From assembly GCA_946902985.2 (NCBI GenBank), contig OX336397.1, positions 188,298,813 to 188,362,812 of the forward strand: a DNA stretch of 64,000 bases, written 5' to 3'. The stretch comes from Meconema thalassinum. Taxonomy: Eukaryota; Arthropoda; Insecta; Orthoptera; Tettigoniidae. Below, piece by piece: positions 34,031 to 45,999 of this stretch. The notes beneath the pieces were generated by a model, which made no database searches, had not been told where the DNA came from, and was given only the letters and a program-made list of their open reading frames with translations. The stretch's first letter is position 1; each line of letters begins with the position of its first letter. The position numbers were made by a program, and so were the translations under genes.

Positions 34031-34081
34031 TGATTATACATGATCAATCAATAATTACCTAATAATAATTATTATTATTAT

Positions 34082-35945
34082 TGACACCGTGGACGGCCAG
34101 CGTGGATGGGCCTACTTACCGTTTTTAGAGGACCGCCTCGCTTCAGCAACCAAAATCACCTCCAGATGGCATGTCCCAACAGAAGAGCTCCAAGGGGGTG
34201 GAAGGAAGGTGGAGAGGGGGACAACGCACAGGCTATTCTACAGACACCCCCCAATAACTAATGGAACTGCTGCCGACGAAATAATGCCACAACAGTTGTT
34301 TAAAAATTTAAAATAAAAATTTAATATTAAAATGTAAAAGGAAAACACCTCCACCAGAAAACAGAACATGCATCAGGCAGCATAATTTTAAAAAATAGGC
34401 AAGAGACGGCTTGACATGCTTGCTTGCAAAGCAAAAAAAAGAAAGAATTACATTAAAATTCAATGTTAAAGCCCAAAGATAAAAATAAAAATTACAGGCA
34501 TAATTAAATGAGAACGGGCTTGATAATTTACAAGGGAATGCAATACCGACCGGACATGCAGATATCCAGGCCACGCCATAAAACGAAAAAAAATTAAAAT
34601 TAAATTAATAAAATAAAATTGGATCAGAAAATATATCCATAATTTGGATGACGTAGAAAAAACACAGGAACATTTGCCAAAAACACAAAGTTAAACCAAC
34701 AAAGTTAATAAAAAAACAAATTAAGCTAACACCACAACACGTTTGAGTTTTCCGGTCGGCGCCAAGAGACTGACCTCGAGACCAGAATGCATTTCGGCAA
34801 AACAAAAAACAAACATGGCCACTAAAAACAGGAGACCGCATGTCAAATCGAAATTACGGCAAACAATTAGCATTAAATTAATTTAGAATCACCAGAGAGG
34901 AATGAAAGGAGGAAAACAATTACATCTAAAAACTATTAACACTAGTCGGTTTATGTTGCTACGGATCTTACATCAGATTAATAATATGCCAATCCCAAGA
35001 TTGCCAAATGAAAATAAATAATAATTTAAAACGTAAAATAAACTAGAAATGTGTCTCCAGAAGGTACGAAGAAAAAAATAACAAAATTAATATATATATG
35101 GAAACATTATTAAAACATAAAAAAATTAGGCCTACCAGGCGAAACAAACACAGCATCACAACATACATGCAAGGCCAATATTGGAGCTCCCAAAATAAAA
35201 TATAAATAAAATAACTACGTACCTTAACTTTCAGTGGAGACGCAATGAAAATAAAATAATTAACACACAATTTAAACAAATAATTATACGGCACTAAATT
35301 GCCTGAAAATGGCCCACCCAGCCATGCGCCGTTTTGGTATCACAAGCACTGGTCTGCATCGAGATGCGATTCTATATCACTTTCATCTTCCAGGCGAAAG
35401 GAAGAAATTAAATTCTTATGTAGCACAGGCGTTTCCTTTTCTTGAATTTGTATTCATTTTTCGTAAAAGCTAGGGGCCAAGGCCCCCCCTAGCACACGGA
35501 GCGATACTCTTGGACCAGCAGCCGGCTTGTTATCTTGACGACATACCATGAACTCCACAAGATGGTGGAGAATCGCGCGTCAAAGACAGCATTGCATACA
35601 TGTTAATTTAATTGTCCTATCACAGCTTGACAAATCAATCAATAATGTGATTATTAAGCAATTAATGTGGCGGCATCATGAATACACAGGCCTTTGTTTC
35701 ATGACGTAGGATATAATATATGCCTTCAAATATGACTGGAATAGGATGAGTTTATTAGGCACCCCAACACACTCTATCGGAGAAAAAGGAACCACGCGAA
35801 GAAACCCCGAAGTCCGACAGCAGCAGCCATCTCGTGTTCACAAACGGAATCAAGTCACCAGGCGGTCGATTCAAAATGTCAAGGAACACCAGAATACAGG
35901 GAAGATGGATTTTTAAAAACATTGGGACGGGCATTGCACGTAACA
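34082..35945 (-). repeat. 3' LTR of the Gypsy element
   Basis: 1,864 bp; direct repeat of 41918-43777 with scattered substitutions and small A-run indels. Confidence 0.95.
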
Positions 35946-35958
35946 GTCTCCCTCCCTT
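35946..35958 (-). promoter_or_regulatory. Polypurine tract (plus-strand primer)
   Basis: AAGGGAGGGAGAC on the minus strand directly abuts the 3' LTR, the expected position for the primer of second-strand DNA synthesis. Confidence 0.85.
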
Positions 35959-36750
35959 AAGCGTGAACACCGTTCACGAATATGCCTAGGCATAGGCAGT
36001 ACTCCTTAACTTGTCGATTCACCAAGCATGTTTCCAGAAGATAATGTTCACCAGTTAACTCCAATTGATGGACGAAACCGCATCGTTTTGGTTAGGAGAG
36101 TGCAGGGTCAGATTATCAGTGAAGGGATAATTGATCACCTCGCAAACCACTTAGTTAACCGCTTCACTGTGTCCATAATTCTTCAGAAACGCAGAACACC
36201 AGCACCAGCAGTGCTTTCATAGTCCGAGACACTTAAGGAAAATTTTCAATAAGTCCAATGTAGTCCGCTTTAGACGAAGTAGGTGGAAGCAATGTTCCAG
36301 ATATCATTCGACGCGTGGGCAGCCATTTACAAAACAGAAGTTAATCTTATTTCAAAAAAAGGTTTACAGAAATTTCAATTTCTTACTACATTTTACAAAA
36401 GAGAAACAAAGTTGAATTTAAATGAAGAAAATATTTCTGACCATGCCCTAGATCCGTGCTTACAAAATTTCATTAACAAGTGTACCTTTTTACAGACTAG
36501 AAGTACCTTTCAAGATTACATGCGTTAGGTCTCCCACCGAGTCCAACTTACATGCTAGCATCTTTTATGAAAACATCAAAATTTAGTTTCAATTTTACAA
36601 TTTACCATAAAATGGGAATTACCCAACAGTTACAGTTTGTATCCCAGCAGAGTTTTCATATCCAGTTCAAAATTCCAGAAGGAACAGATGCCTGAAGGCT
36701 TCAATGAAGGTTAGGGATACTCTACATTATACAAAATCAGTTTACAAAAT
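35959..36750 (-). other. Non-coding 3' internal region of the Gypsy element
   Basis: About 790 bp between the integrase stop and the polypurine tract. No minus-strand frame of note, so no envelope gene. Plus-strand frames 36028-36222 and 36283-36528 are antisense and unrecognised. Confidence 0.5.
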
Positions 36751-39700
36751 TTATGGTAGCATTTCCTCATTAGAAACCTCTCCACCTCGTTTAATGTGCG
36801 ACAGATGCACTCTGGACATTTTGTTTGCCTTGGGGTTTCTAATAAGCAGAGTAACGGGATTCAGGAATGCCTCTACATAACACGGACCCTTGAAACGAGG
36901 GGTCAACTTGCTTGAAACTATATTACTGACGCCCTTGGGCTCGAAATTGCGAACGTACACAACATCACCAATTTCCAAATCAGTTGGCTTGCGACAGGCA
37001 TTGTGTCGCTTGGCAAGTTGGTCATGTGATACATTAATATTCCCTCTAGCCTTGTCGAATTTCGCCCTCATATCCTCGGGCGTGAAACTGTCTGGAAGGA
37101 GATCGTGCAGGTTCCACAGATTAGACAACGGAGAATTAGCCATAAAGGAAAACATTAACGAAAAAGGGGTGGCTTGCGTGCTCTCATGCACGGCGGTGTT
37201 GAAAGCAAAATTGAGCCAATGCAAATTAGAATCCCACTTGGAATGGTCGTCGTGGTGGAAAACAATCAGACCAGAACGGAGATTACGATTGACTCGCTCA
37301 GCGAGAGACGGGTTAGGAAAATAGGGAGTGGTGGTTACATGAGAAATAGCATAATCAAATAAGAATTGACGGAACTGATGAGATACAAAGCACTTGGCAT
37401 TATCTGACACCAGGTACTGACATGGCCCAAAAGATGAAAAGATGGAATTAAGACACTTTATGACGGAACTGGTCGTAGCCTGTCTGGTGGGGAAAATCCA
37501 ACTAAACCGGGTGAAACCGTCAGTGCAAACAAGCGCAAATTGGTTTCCCCGACCAGAGCGAGGGAACGGCCCAACATGGCCGATAAAAAGCCTCTCCATG
37601 GGTCTAGATGCCGGTTCAGATGACAATAGGCCCACCTTAGTAGAAACCGGAGGTTTGCTAATACTACATGCAGCACAATTTCTAATGAGCCTCCTGATGT
37701 CGCCATCCATAGCTTGCCAAATGAAAAACTGTCTGATTTTGGCTCGGGTCTTGAATACTCCTAGGTGGCCACCAATAGGAGATTCGTGATAGTAACGAAA
37801 GATTTCCGGAATGAGGACCGACGGGAGCACAATTTTAGGTAGACGGTCATGACGAGACGAACAACACAATACACCATCCTTCAGAGAGTAGGGCTTGATC
37901 ACTTCACCAGAGTTGATTCGGTCAATTAGGCTAGATAAGGAGGGATCTTCTTTCAGGAATCGTCTCACATCCTCAAATAGCACAGGGGAATTGCTGAGAA
38001 CGACATTGACATAATTTACAGGTGATTCAAGGTTTACGGGTTCACTTTCTTGAATTTTCTCTTCGGCTGTTTCCTCATACATGCGGCTTAATGAATCAGC
38101 TACCGCATTTTCGGACCCACGAATATGGTGGACAGTGAACTGGAATGACAGAATCCTAGTTGCCCATCTGGCAATCCTACCAGTTTTACGGGGTTTCCCT
38201 AAGACCCAGCTCAAGGCTTGGTTATCGGTCTCAAGGAGAAACTTAGTGTGCTCAAGATACATACGGAATTTTTCTAGAGCGAACAACACAGCTAAACCCT
38301 CAAGTTCATATATGGAATACTTCCTCTCTGCGTCCGTTAAGGTACGAGAAGCGTATGCAATGGGTTGCCTACCCAGATCAGATTCATGCAGTAAGACACA
38401 ACCAACACCTCGACCAGACGCATCAGTCTGTACAATGAACTGCTTCCCAAAATCCGAAATGGATAACACAGGGGCGTTAGAGAGCGCAAGCTTAAGATCT
38501 TCGAAGGCTGCCTGCTGAGAGGGACCCTACTCAAACTTCACAGCATTTTTGCGTAATTGATTTAGAGGAGCAGCACGGTCGGCAAAGTTACTGATGAACT
38601 TACGGAAGAAGTTCACCATACCCATGTAACGAGCAACACCCTTGGCGTTCTTGGGTGGTTTAAAATCTCTGATGGCCTGAGTACGAGATTGGTCGACGGA
38701 GATACCAGATGCGGAAACAATATGACCCAAGAAGGAAATTTTGGGCTTGGCAAAGGAAACCTTGGACAATTTGACGGTAAGGCCAGCGTCACGCAATCGA
38801 TCAAGTACAACCTTCAGATGATCAACGTGTTCCTCGAAGGACTCAGAATAGATCACCACATCGTCAAGGTAGTGGTACACAAACTTGAATTTAATTTCTG
38901 AAAATACCTTGTCCAGAAGTCTGCTCAACACAGCGGCTCCGGTGGATAGGCCAAACGGGACACGGGCATACTCAAACAAGTTCCAGTCAGTGGAAAAAGC
39001 AGTAACATGCCTGGATTCCGGAGAGAGGGGAATTTGGAAGTAAGATGAATTTGAATCGAGGATCGTGAACACCTTCGCGTTGCGAAACCAACTAAAACAA
39101 GTATGAAGGTCCGGCAAAGGAATTGATTGTAAAACAACCTTTTGATTAAGAGCCCTATAGTCGACCACCGGCCGAAAACCACCGTTAAGTTTTGGCACAA
39201 GAAATACAGGGAATGAGTAGGCAGAGATAGAGGGTTGGATTACACCTTCTTCCAACATCTTATCGATAATCTTACGAAGTTCAGCCTTCTTGGGCGGGGC
39301 AAGGCGATACGGGCTGGAACGCACTGGCACAGAATCGGTTAGCTCAATCTTGTATTCCATCAAATGGGTTACACCCAACTTGTCCGTAAATACATCACTA
39401 TACTCCTGACATAACCTCTTAATGGCATCCTTTTGAAGACGCGTTAAATTTTCCAGATCGAGATCCTCAATAGTCATAGGTTCACTAACAGAATTGACAG
39501 CAGGAGAAGATAAAACCGGTTTAAATGATAATTTACTCTGCGGATTAAACTTAAGCCATAAATTGCGAGCACCAAAATCAAGAAGCATACCAACGTGTGA
39601 CATGAAATTAGCTCCAATGAGCGCAGAACAAGAAAGATTTCTGGCAACAAAAAATTTAAATTTCCAAGAAAAATTTAGAATATGAATTTTGACTGTCATA

Positions 39701-40197
39701 CTACCCAAAATATTTAAGTTTGAACAATTTGCCGAAATAAAAGATTCATTGTTAGGCTCTAACTCAGGAAATTTGCAAACACTCTTCATAGATAAAAACC
39801 AGTCCTCGCTTATAGAGGATGCGACACTACCAGAATCAAGCAATGCAGAAACGGGCTCGTCATTAACACAAATTTCAATAAACGGAGATATTCCTTTAGC
39901 CACAGGAGAAATTCCAAAATCATTACTCACTCTAAAACGATTACAAGTAGATGACGAGGACACCCGCACCACAGGTTTCACATTATGTTTAGAATTAGGC
40001 TGACTTGCCACGACATTGCTCACCGACAGGTTAGGTAGGTCAGCGACATAAGCAGAATTAGCACGTGAAGAATTAGTTTTCAACGAGTTATCAAGACTTT
40101 CATTGGTAGGGTGACCAGAAACTTCACAGGGTTTTCCCAAATTCACATGAACAGAAATATCCTTAGAAGTAACACCCGAGTTGGTCTCCACAACATC
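36751..40197 (-). pseudogene. Gypsy pol: protease, reverse transcriptase, RNase H, integrase
   Basis: One frame with a nonsense codon near 38525. Protease: VSALLDSGSVASS (about residue 119 of the 40191-38527 piece). Reverse transcriptase: RPVVDYRALNQKV, FGLSTGAAVLSRLLDK, and VYHYLDDVVIYS with both metal-binding Asp. RNase H: VQTDASGRGVG, YELEGLAVLFAL, LETDNQALSWV. Integrase: His/Cys zinc site (YYHESPIGGHLG and CAACSISK), then FIGHVGPFP where the first catalytic Asp is replaced by Gly, LVSDNAKCF (second Asp) and SLAERVNRNL (Glu). No chromodomain. The stop and lost Asp make it inactive. The frame is the same as gag, separated from it by one stop at 40198-40200. Confidence 0.9.
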
Positions 40198-41274
40198 CCG
40201 TCATTGGCGATACACAACCTGGTTACTCGGACACACCTTCTTGACATGTCCCACGCCACCGCACGTGTGGCACTTAATATTGGGTCTTGGGTGGAACATA
40301 ACCTTAGGCGGGGGACGAGACATCAAGGAAGAAGGGGGACGAGACATCAAGGAAGGAGGAGGAACATTAGCTACACGAAGGGAATCTGCATGTTTCACAG
40401 CCATAGTCTCTATAACGACCTGTTTCAGCTCGACAAATGACGAAGGCCTGGTACACATAGTCATGTATGACCTATATTGAGGCGAAAACCCATTTACAAT
40501 CGATGACACCAACTGTCGTTCAGTTAAAGGGGATGCAAATACCTGGGCATATAGCTTGATGTCACTGACATAGTCGCTAAGTGACTCGTCCAACCTTTGG
40601 ACACGATACAAAAACCTTTGCTCGAGAGCACTAAGGGCACTCGCAGGGACAAAAAACCACAACACTTCCCTAATGAACATGGCTAAGGACATGCGGAGGT
40701 GGATAGCATCAATTAGCTTATCGCGCAGCATACCGGATGCAACAGGATACAAAAGTTGAAAAATCTGAATTTCCGACATCCCAAAAATCGAGGCATGGTT
40801 ACCCAATTCGACCACTTGTTTTAAAAATAGGACCACTTGGGTAACGTCATCTAGGTTGAAACTCTTTAGTTAAGAAACCAGAAATAGGATGAGGAATCGA
40901 CCCATAATTAACGGTAGGCGAGAATGTAGCATTTGGAAAAGAGACATTGTTACCATGGTAGCCCGCTCGCACGCCCTCTACAGGAGACAAAACATTTACA
41001 TTACTAGAGAAGGAACTGGAATGCAATGGGTCGGCAGGACCCAGGAAATCATTAGGTGACCTAACATGAGAAGAATGACCTATGCAGGGTTAAGAGGTCT
41101 GGACGAGCCAGAAGCAGGCAACAGAGGGGCAGGCAAACTACTACTAGTAATCGATCCCAAAACCTCAGACCTAGTAAACAGAGGTGATTCACGTTCAACC
41201 CCAGAAGAACTCTCCAAATTCACAAGGTTATCTCTTAAGTCAATTAAATCGAAAACACTATTGTTGTCGGCCAT
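40198..41274 (-). pseudogene. Gypsy gag
   Basis: Start ATG at 41274 (MADNNSVFDLIDLRDNLVNL). An in-frame stop follows at about 41080, then a frame change near 40850, then the capsid part (40836 region: VVELGNHASIFGMSEIQIF, FLYRVQRLDESLSDYVSD) and a single zinc knuckle CHTCGGVGHVKKVC (Cys-2-Cys-4-His-4-Cys) close to the end. The final TGA lies in the pol frame, so either pol was made by readthrough or this stop is a lesion; the other breaks favour decay. Gag would form the particle and bind RNA through the knuckle. Confidence 0.85.
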
Positions 41275-41900
41275 TTTAAAAAAACACAGAATGCAGACAG
41301 ATAATATAGAAGGAAACAAATTTTAGGAAATACTAGGACAGTTTACACTTTCACAACAATACCGTAACTACCAATTACCAACACCACAGATTAGGTTGAC
41401 ACTCGAACACAGCCACCACCTATAATACAAGATCATGCACAATGCTGCCCCGAACTGCATACGTCACCGCCAGCTTGGCTCGAGAACAGGAAGCTAAATT
41501 ACAAACATGTGCACAAAACCCATGGCGAACAGCTACAGACAGGGCTCCAGGATGTCTTCACTCGTAGCATGTAGGCTATCAGAATATTACCAAATCCACA
41601 TTTCCCATGCCAAGAACACATGCCAGTCACTTACCAACTTCTTTTTCAGAGGGTATGTTGTATTACAAACAGGATAACATACAGCAGCAAACCCCTCGCT
41701 TGGAAGGTCACTTACATAACAGCACATGGATATTCAGAGGCAAACATGAAATTAAACAAACGACAAGGATTAGCTTTACATAACATCAAGTGCACTGGCA
41801 TGACACATCGCATCAACAACCGCTCCATCAGCACTAGAAGGGTCCATAAAACGAGCCTGCGGGTATTGAGGAGGGGATAGTTACGGAAGCGAACTCGAGC

Positions 41901-41914
41901 TCGGTCTGCTACCA
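41901..41914 (-). promoter_or_regulatory. Primer binding site
   Basis: Minus strand TGGTAGCAGACCGA starts 3 nt inside the 5' LTR. Its first 10 bases fit the 3' end of initiator methionine tRNA; the later bases do not, so the tRNA identity is tentative. Confidence 0.6.
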
Positions 41915-41917
41915 AAA

Positions 41918-43777
41918 TGACACCGTGGACGGCCAGCGTGGATGGGCCTACTTACCGTTTGTAGAGGTCCGCCTCGCTTCAGCAACCAAAATCACCTCCA
42001 GATGACATGTCCCAACAGAAGAGCTCCAAAGGGTTGGAAGGAAGGTGGAGAGGGGGACAACGCACAGGCTATTCTACAGACACCCCCCAATAACTAATGG
42101 AACTGCTGCCGATGAAATAATGCCACAACAGTTGTTTAAAAATTTAAAATAAAAATTTGATATTAAAATTTAAAAGGAATACACCTCCACCAGAAAACAG
42201 AACATGCATCAGGCAGCATAATTTACAAAAATAGGCAAGAGACGGCTTGACATGCTTGCTTGCAAAGCAAAAAAGAAAGAATTAAATTAAAATTAAATGT
42301 TAAAGCCCAAAGATAAAAATAAAAATTACAGGCATAATTAAATGAGAACGGGCTTGATAATTTACAAGGGAATGCAATACCGACCGGACATGCAGAGATC
42401 CAGGCCACGCCATAAAACGAAAAAAAATTAAAATTAAATTAATAAAATAAAATTGGATCAGAAAATAAATCCGTAATTTGGATGACGTAGAAAAAACACA
42501 GGAACATTTACCAAAAACCCAAAGTTAAACCAACAAAGTTAATAAAAAAAAATTAAGCTAACACCACAACACGTTTGAGTTTTGCGGTCGGCGCCAAGAC
42601 TCTGACCTCGAGACCAGAATGCATTTCGGCAAAACAAAAACAAACATGGCCACTAAAAACAGGAGACCGCATGTCAAATCGAAATTACGGCAAACAATTA
42701 GCATTAAATTAATTTAGAATCACCAGAGAGGAATGAAAGGAGGAAAACAATTACATCTAGAAACTATTAACACTAGTCGGTTTATGTTGCTACGGATCTT
42801 ACATCAGATTAATAATATGCCAATCCCATGATTGCCAAAAGAAAATAAATAATAATTTAAAACGTAAAATAAACTAGAAATGTGTCTCCAGAAGGTACGA
42901 AGAAAAAAATAACAAAATTAATATATATATGGAAACATTATTAAAACATAAAAAAAAATTAGGCCTACCAGGCGAAACAAACACAGCATCACACCATACA
43001 TGCAAGGCCAATATTGGAGCTCCCAAAATAAAATATAAATAAAATAACTACGTACCTTAACTTTCAGTGGAGACACAATGAAAATAAAATAATTAACACA
43101 CAATTTAAACAAAAAATTATACGGCACTAAATTGCCTGAAAATGGCCCACCCAGCCATGCGCCGTTTTTGTATCACAAGCACTGGTCTGCATCGAGATGC
43201 GATTCTATATCACTTTCATCTTCCAGGCGAAAGGAAGAAATTAAATTCTTATGTAGCACAGGCGTTTCCTTTTCTTGAATTTGTATTCATTTTTTGTAAA
43301 AGCTAGGGGCCAAGGCCCCCCTAGCACACGGAGCGATACTCTTGGACCAGCAGCCGGCTTGTTATCTTGACGACAGACCATGAACTCCACAAGATGGCGG
43401 AGAATCGCGCGTCAAAAACAGCATTGCATACATGTTAATTTAATTGTCCAATCACAGCATGACACATCAATCAACAATGTGATTATTAAGCAATTAATTT
43501 GGCGGCATCATGAATACACAGGCCTTTGTTTCATGACGTAGGATATAATAAATGCCTTCAAATATGACTGGAATAGGATGAGTTTATTAGGCACCCCAAC
43601 ACACTCTATCGGAGAAGAAGGAACCACGCGAAGAAACCCCGAAGTCCGACAGCAGCAGCCATCTCGTGTTCACAAACGGAATCAAGTCTCCAGGCGGTCG
43701 ATTCAAAATGTCAAGGAACACCAGAATACAGGGAAGATGGATTTTTAAAAACATTGGGACGGGCATTGCACGTAACA
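41918..43777 (-). repeat. 5' LTR of the Gypsy element
   Basis: 1,860 bp; on the minus strand it begins TGTTACGTGC and ends CGGTGTCA. No coding frame. Confidence 0.95.
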
Positions 43778-43981
43778 ATTATTATTATTCCATTTGGCAA
43801 CTACACGGCTGACCTCTCCCTGAGACGTCATTGACGGTCTCAGGGCGTGGCGGCCATCTTGCCCATTAGCCCCTGGACCAGCTCTGACTGTCCCCTCCAT
43901 AAGAATAACATAGGGCTGGTTGAGCGCGGCCGCCATCTTGCCCATTAGCCCCTGTCCCAGAACCGCTATATTTATCCTACT
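43778..43981 (-). repeat. Right terminal inverted repeat tip of the Maverick
   Basis: Reverse complement of 13240-13445, including the two GGGGCTAATGGGCAAGAT-type copies (GCCCATTAGCCCCTG on plus at about 43860-43875 and 43939-43954) and the ATT tract. It is followed by the AGCACT duplication at 43982-43987. Confidence 0.9.
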
Positions 43982-43987
43982 AGCACT

Positions 43988-45596
43988 CCCTAGATCGTCG
44001 TTACATACTGTAGGTGCCACTAGTCAAAGGCATCTCAGTGTCCTATTTTTATCACCGCCATCTTACCTGAAAGAAAATGGCAGAAACTCCAATATCAAAA
44101 CTCAAATGAAATTACAGTTAAGCAACTCAAAAAAAATTGGAAAAACATACTTCAATGTGCGAAACGGTTTGCTTCCAAACTACAAGGTTATCGGGCGAAG
44201 CGTTTTCAGATGACGGTTGTACGAATAAGCCAAGATTTATAATACATGACTTATGATCCAATGAAACATTTACAGTACTTCTCAATCCGATACATTTAAA
44301 ATAAGGATCCTCTGTTTCCAACGTGGAGTTTTTATGATCACGAATATCTTGATATTATAAAACGATAAAATATAATTAATTATCAATACCGTACTTGAGA
44401 CCTACAGGAGAGTTACTTAGTGACAAGGTATGACCGTATGTGTAGCCTTGTATGGCGAAAACAAAATAACACTCTCTCCATACCTTCAAGATGGTGGCTG
44501 TGAGAACTATTAGAACATTATAATCGACAACTCAGAAATAAATTGTGTTATTAACACAACTCTTGTCAAGAGATGAGTATCATATATGACCTTCCACTTG
44601 CATTATTCGAATGATCAACTCAGGACGTTATTGCACAATTAAGGCGAAACTTATTAGAAGACGAGTAATATATTAGATGCGTCAGTTGCGTTAGTAATTA
44701 AATTATCACAGTCAATTTTGCGCATAGTGGCCATTCTTAAATTGCATTGTTTAAAAATAGATAACTTTCTGTACTCTTGAACTATAACAACGAAAATCAG
44801 TGATAAGGTTAAAACCTGTGGTGTAGCGAAAGCCTAAAGCAAAATAAGAGTGACATGAAATTTTCACGTTGGCGGTTGGGCGTAAAATTAAATCGAAATG
44901 TTGAATCATTCAGAAAGTAATTGCGCAATTAAAACGACACTTAACAGCAAAGAAAAACTTTTTATAGGACTTTGCTGAAATTAGCGTAAGGTATAACACA
45001 CAACATACGGTGGCCATCATGAAAATATAGAATATAATAGTGAATGAATAAATATATATTTTAAGAGACAACACAAATTAGCTTTGCACGTGGCTACTTT
45101 GAATAATTCAACAGAACAACACTCCATAAGTTCACGATGGCGGCTGGGCGTATATCAAAGAATGTAAAAAGTAATGCACTGTTGTTATTAATGCCTGATA
45201 TATTCAAGATGGGGACTACGCACTACATGCAGAGTGAAATTCTTGTGACAAAAGCAAGAGAGGAATATCATATGTTTCAACCCTCCTAAAATATATCGCG
45301 TCAATGGCGCAATTATATCCTGAGTTATTGATTCTGAAGTTGCAATAGAACGCTCAGTCATCATCTGGGCTATGCTGGGGATGATCTTTAGCCTTTGGCA
45401 TACAAATATATAACAAAATGTTCAGTAAAGAACATATAGCCTTCTTTCTCCTAAATGCATGGTTATATTATGGGGTTTGAAGCCATTTTTCCGTGTTGCC
45501 TTAGTAAACAAAAGTGTATTGCTTTTCAGTCGGTCAACACGAATGTACCCAAAAGAGTTGGGTTATACACTAATCTAAAAAAAAATTACATGAGGT
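43988..45596. other. No gene seen
   Basis: Sequence right of the Maverick. Several scattered AAGATGG/GATGGCGGCTG-type motifs (44491, 45137) recur, but I see no exon with both splice sites and no complete element. Confidence 0.35.
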
Positions 45597-45754
45597 TAAT
45601 AAATACACTAGGATGACCAGTTTCTATCATCAGGCGATCAACATCAGGCTTAGGCTATAAAATCTATGTTTGAAAATACGGGTGAAAATATTTACAATAA
45701 GTACAATATTTACAATAAGACGATCGAAACTGGTCATCCTAGTGTATTTATTAA
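45597..45754. repeat. Fold-back MITE
   Basis: TTAATAAATACACTAGGATG plus ACCAGTTTC at 45597-45625 is the exact reverse complement of the segment at 45726-45754. Total 158 bp, AT-rich centre, no coding. The TTAA at each outer end could be a duplicated target or part of the repeat. Confidence 0.8.
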
Positions 45755-45999
45755 TCTCTGAATAGCACCAAATGTGTGTTCTGCATGGGTATATTCCTTG
45801 TCCTTTTCAAGGAGTAATGAATGTTGGTTGTACTAGCTTGTTGAATACAACGTGCTATATTGCATATTGGTTGATTGACCCTCACCTAAAATACGGACTA
45901 GCAAGCTATCAATGGCCTCCATTTTGACCCAATGGGACAGCAGGGCTCAGCACGATACGGCAAGGTCGCCCTGAACTATAGGTTAGTGCTATGGTATAA

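Larger units (their letters stand above)
31844..34081 (-). repeat. Right terminal inverted repeat of the Maverick, inner part
   Basis: Inverted copy of the left arm (15669 down to about 13446): polymerase 3' part, TTTTAGATTTTA-rich tract, telomere-like tracts, 22-bp array, SINE and ATT microsatellite, in mirrored order. The Gypsy element at 34082-43777 separates it from the tip at 43778-43981. Confidence 0.85.
34082..43777 (-). mobile_element. Full-length Gypsy (Ty3-like) LTR retrotransposon
   Basis: LTRs at 34082-35945 and 41918-43777 begin TGACACCGTGG and end ACGTAACA on plus. ATTAT flanks both sides (34077-34081, 43778-43782), though the target is an ATT microsatellite so the length is ambiguous. 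On the minus strand the order is 5' LTR, primer site, gag, protease, reverse transcriptase, RNase H, integrase, polypurine tract, 3' LTR. There is no env-like frame. Inserted in the right Maverick arm, and probably recent as the LTRs are near-identical by eye. Confidence 0.95.
13240..43981. mobile_element. Maverick/Polinton transposon with nested insertions
   Basis: The left end begins AGTAGGATAAATATAGCG at 13240. The right end is its exact reverse complement, finishing at 43981. A 6-bp duplication AGCACT flanks both (13234-13239 and 43982-43987). Terminal AG, 6-bp duplications, long inverted repeats and a protein-primed type B DNA polymerase are the defining Maverick/Polinton features. The 30.7-kb span includes three later insertions (15670-26117, 27961-30376, 34082-43777). 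Without them and their duplications about 8.2 kb remains, less than the usual 15-20 kb, so the interior was largely lost. Only polymerase remnants were found. Confidence 0.88.

Noticed and set aside
36028..36222. Envelope or accessory gene in the 3' part of the Gypsy element
   Set aside because: The frame is antisense to the element and has no signal peptide or transmembrane segment.
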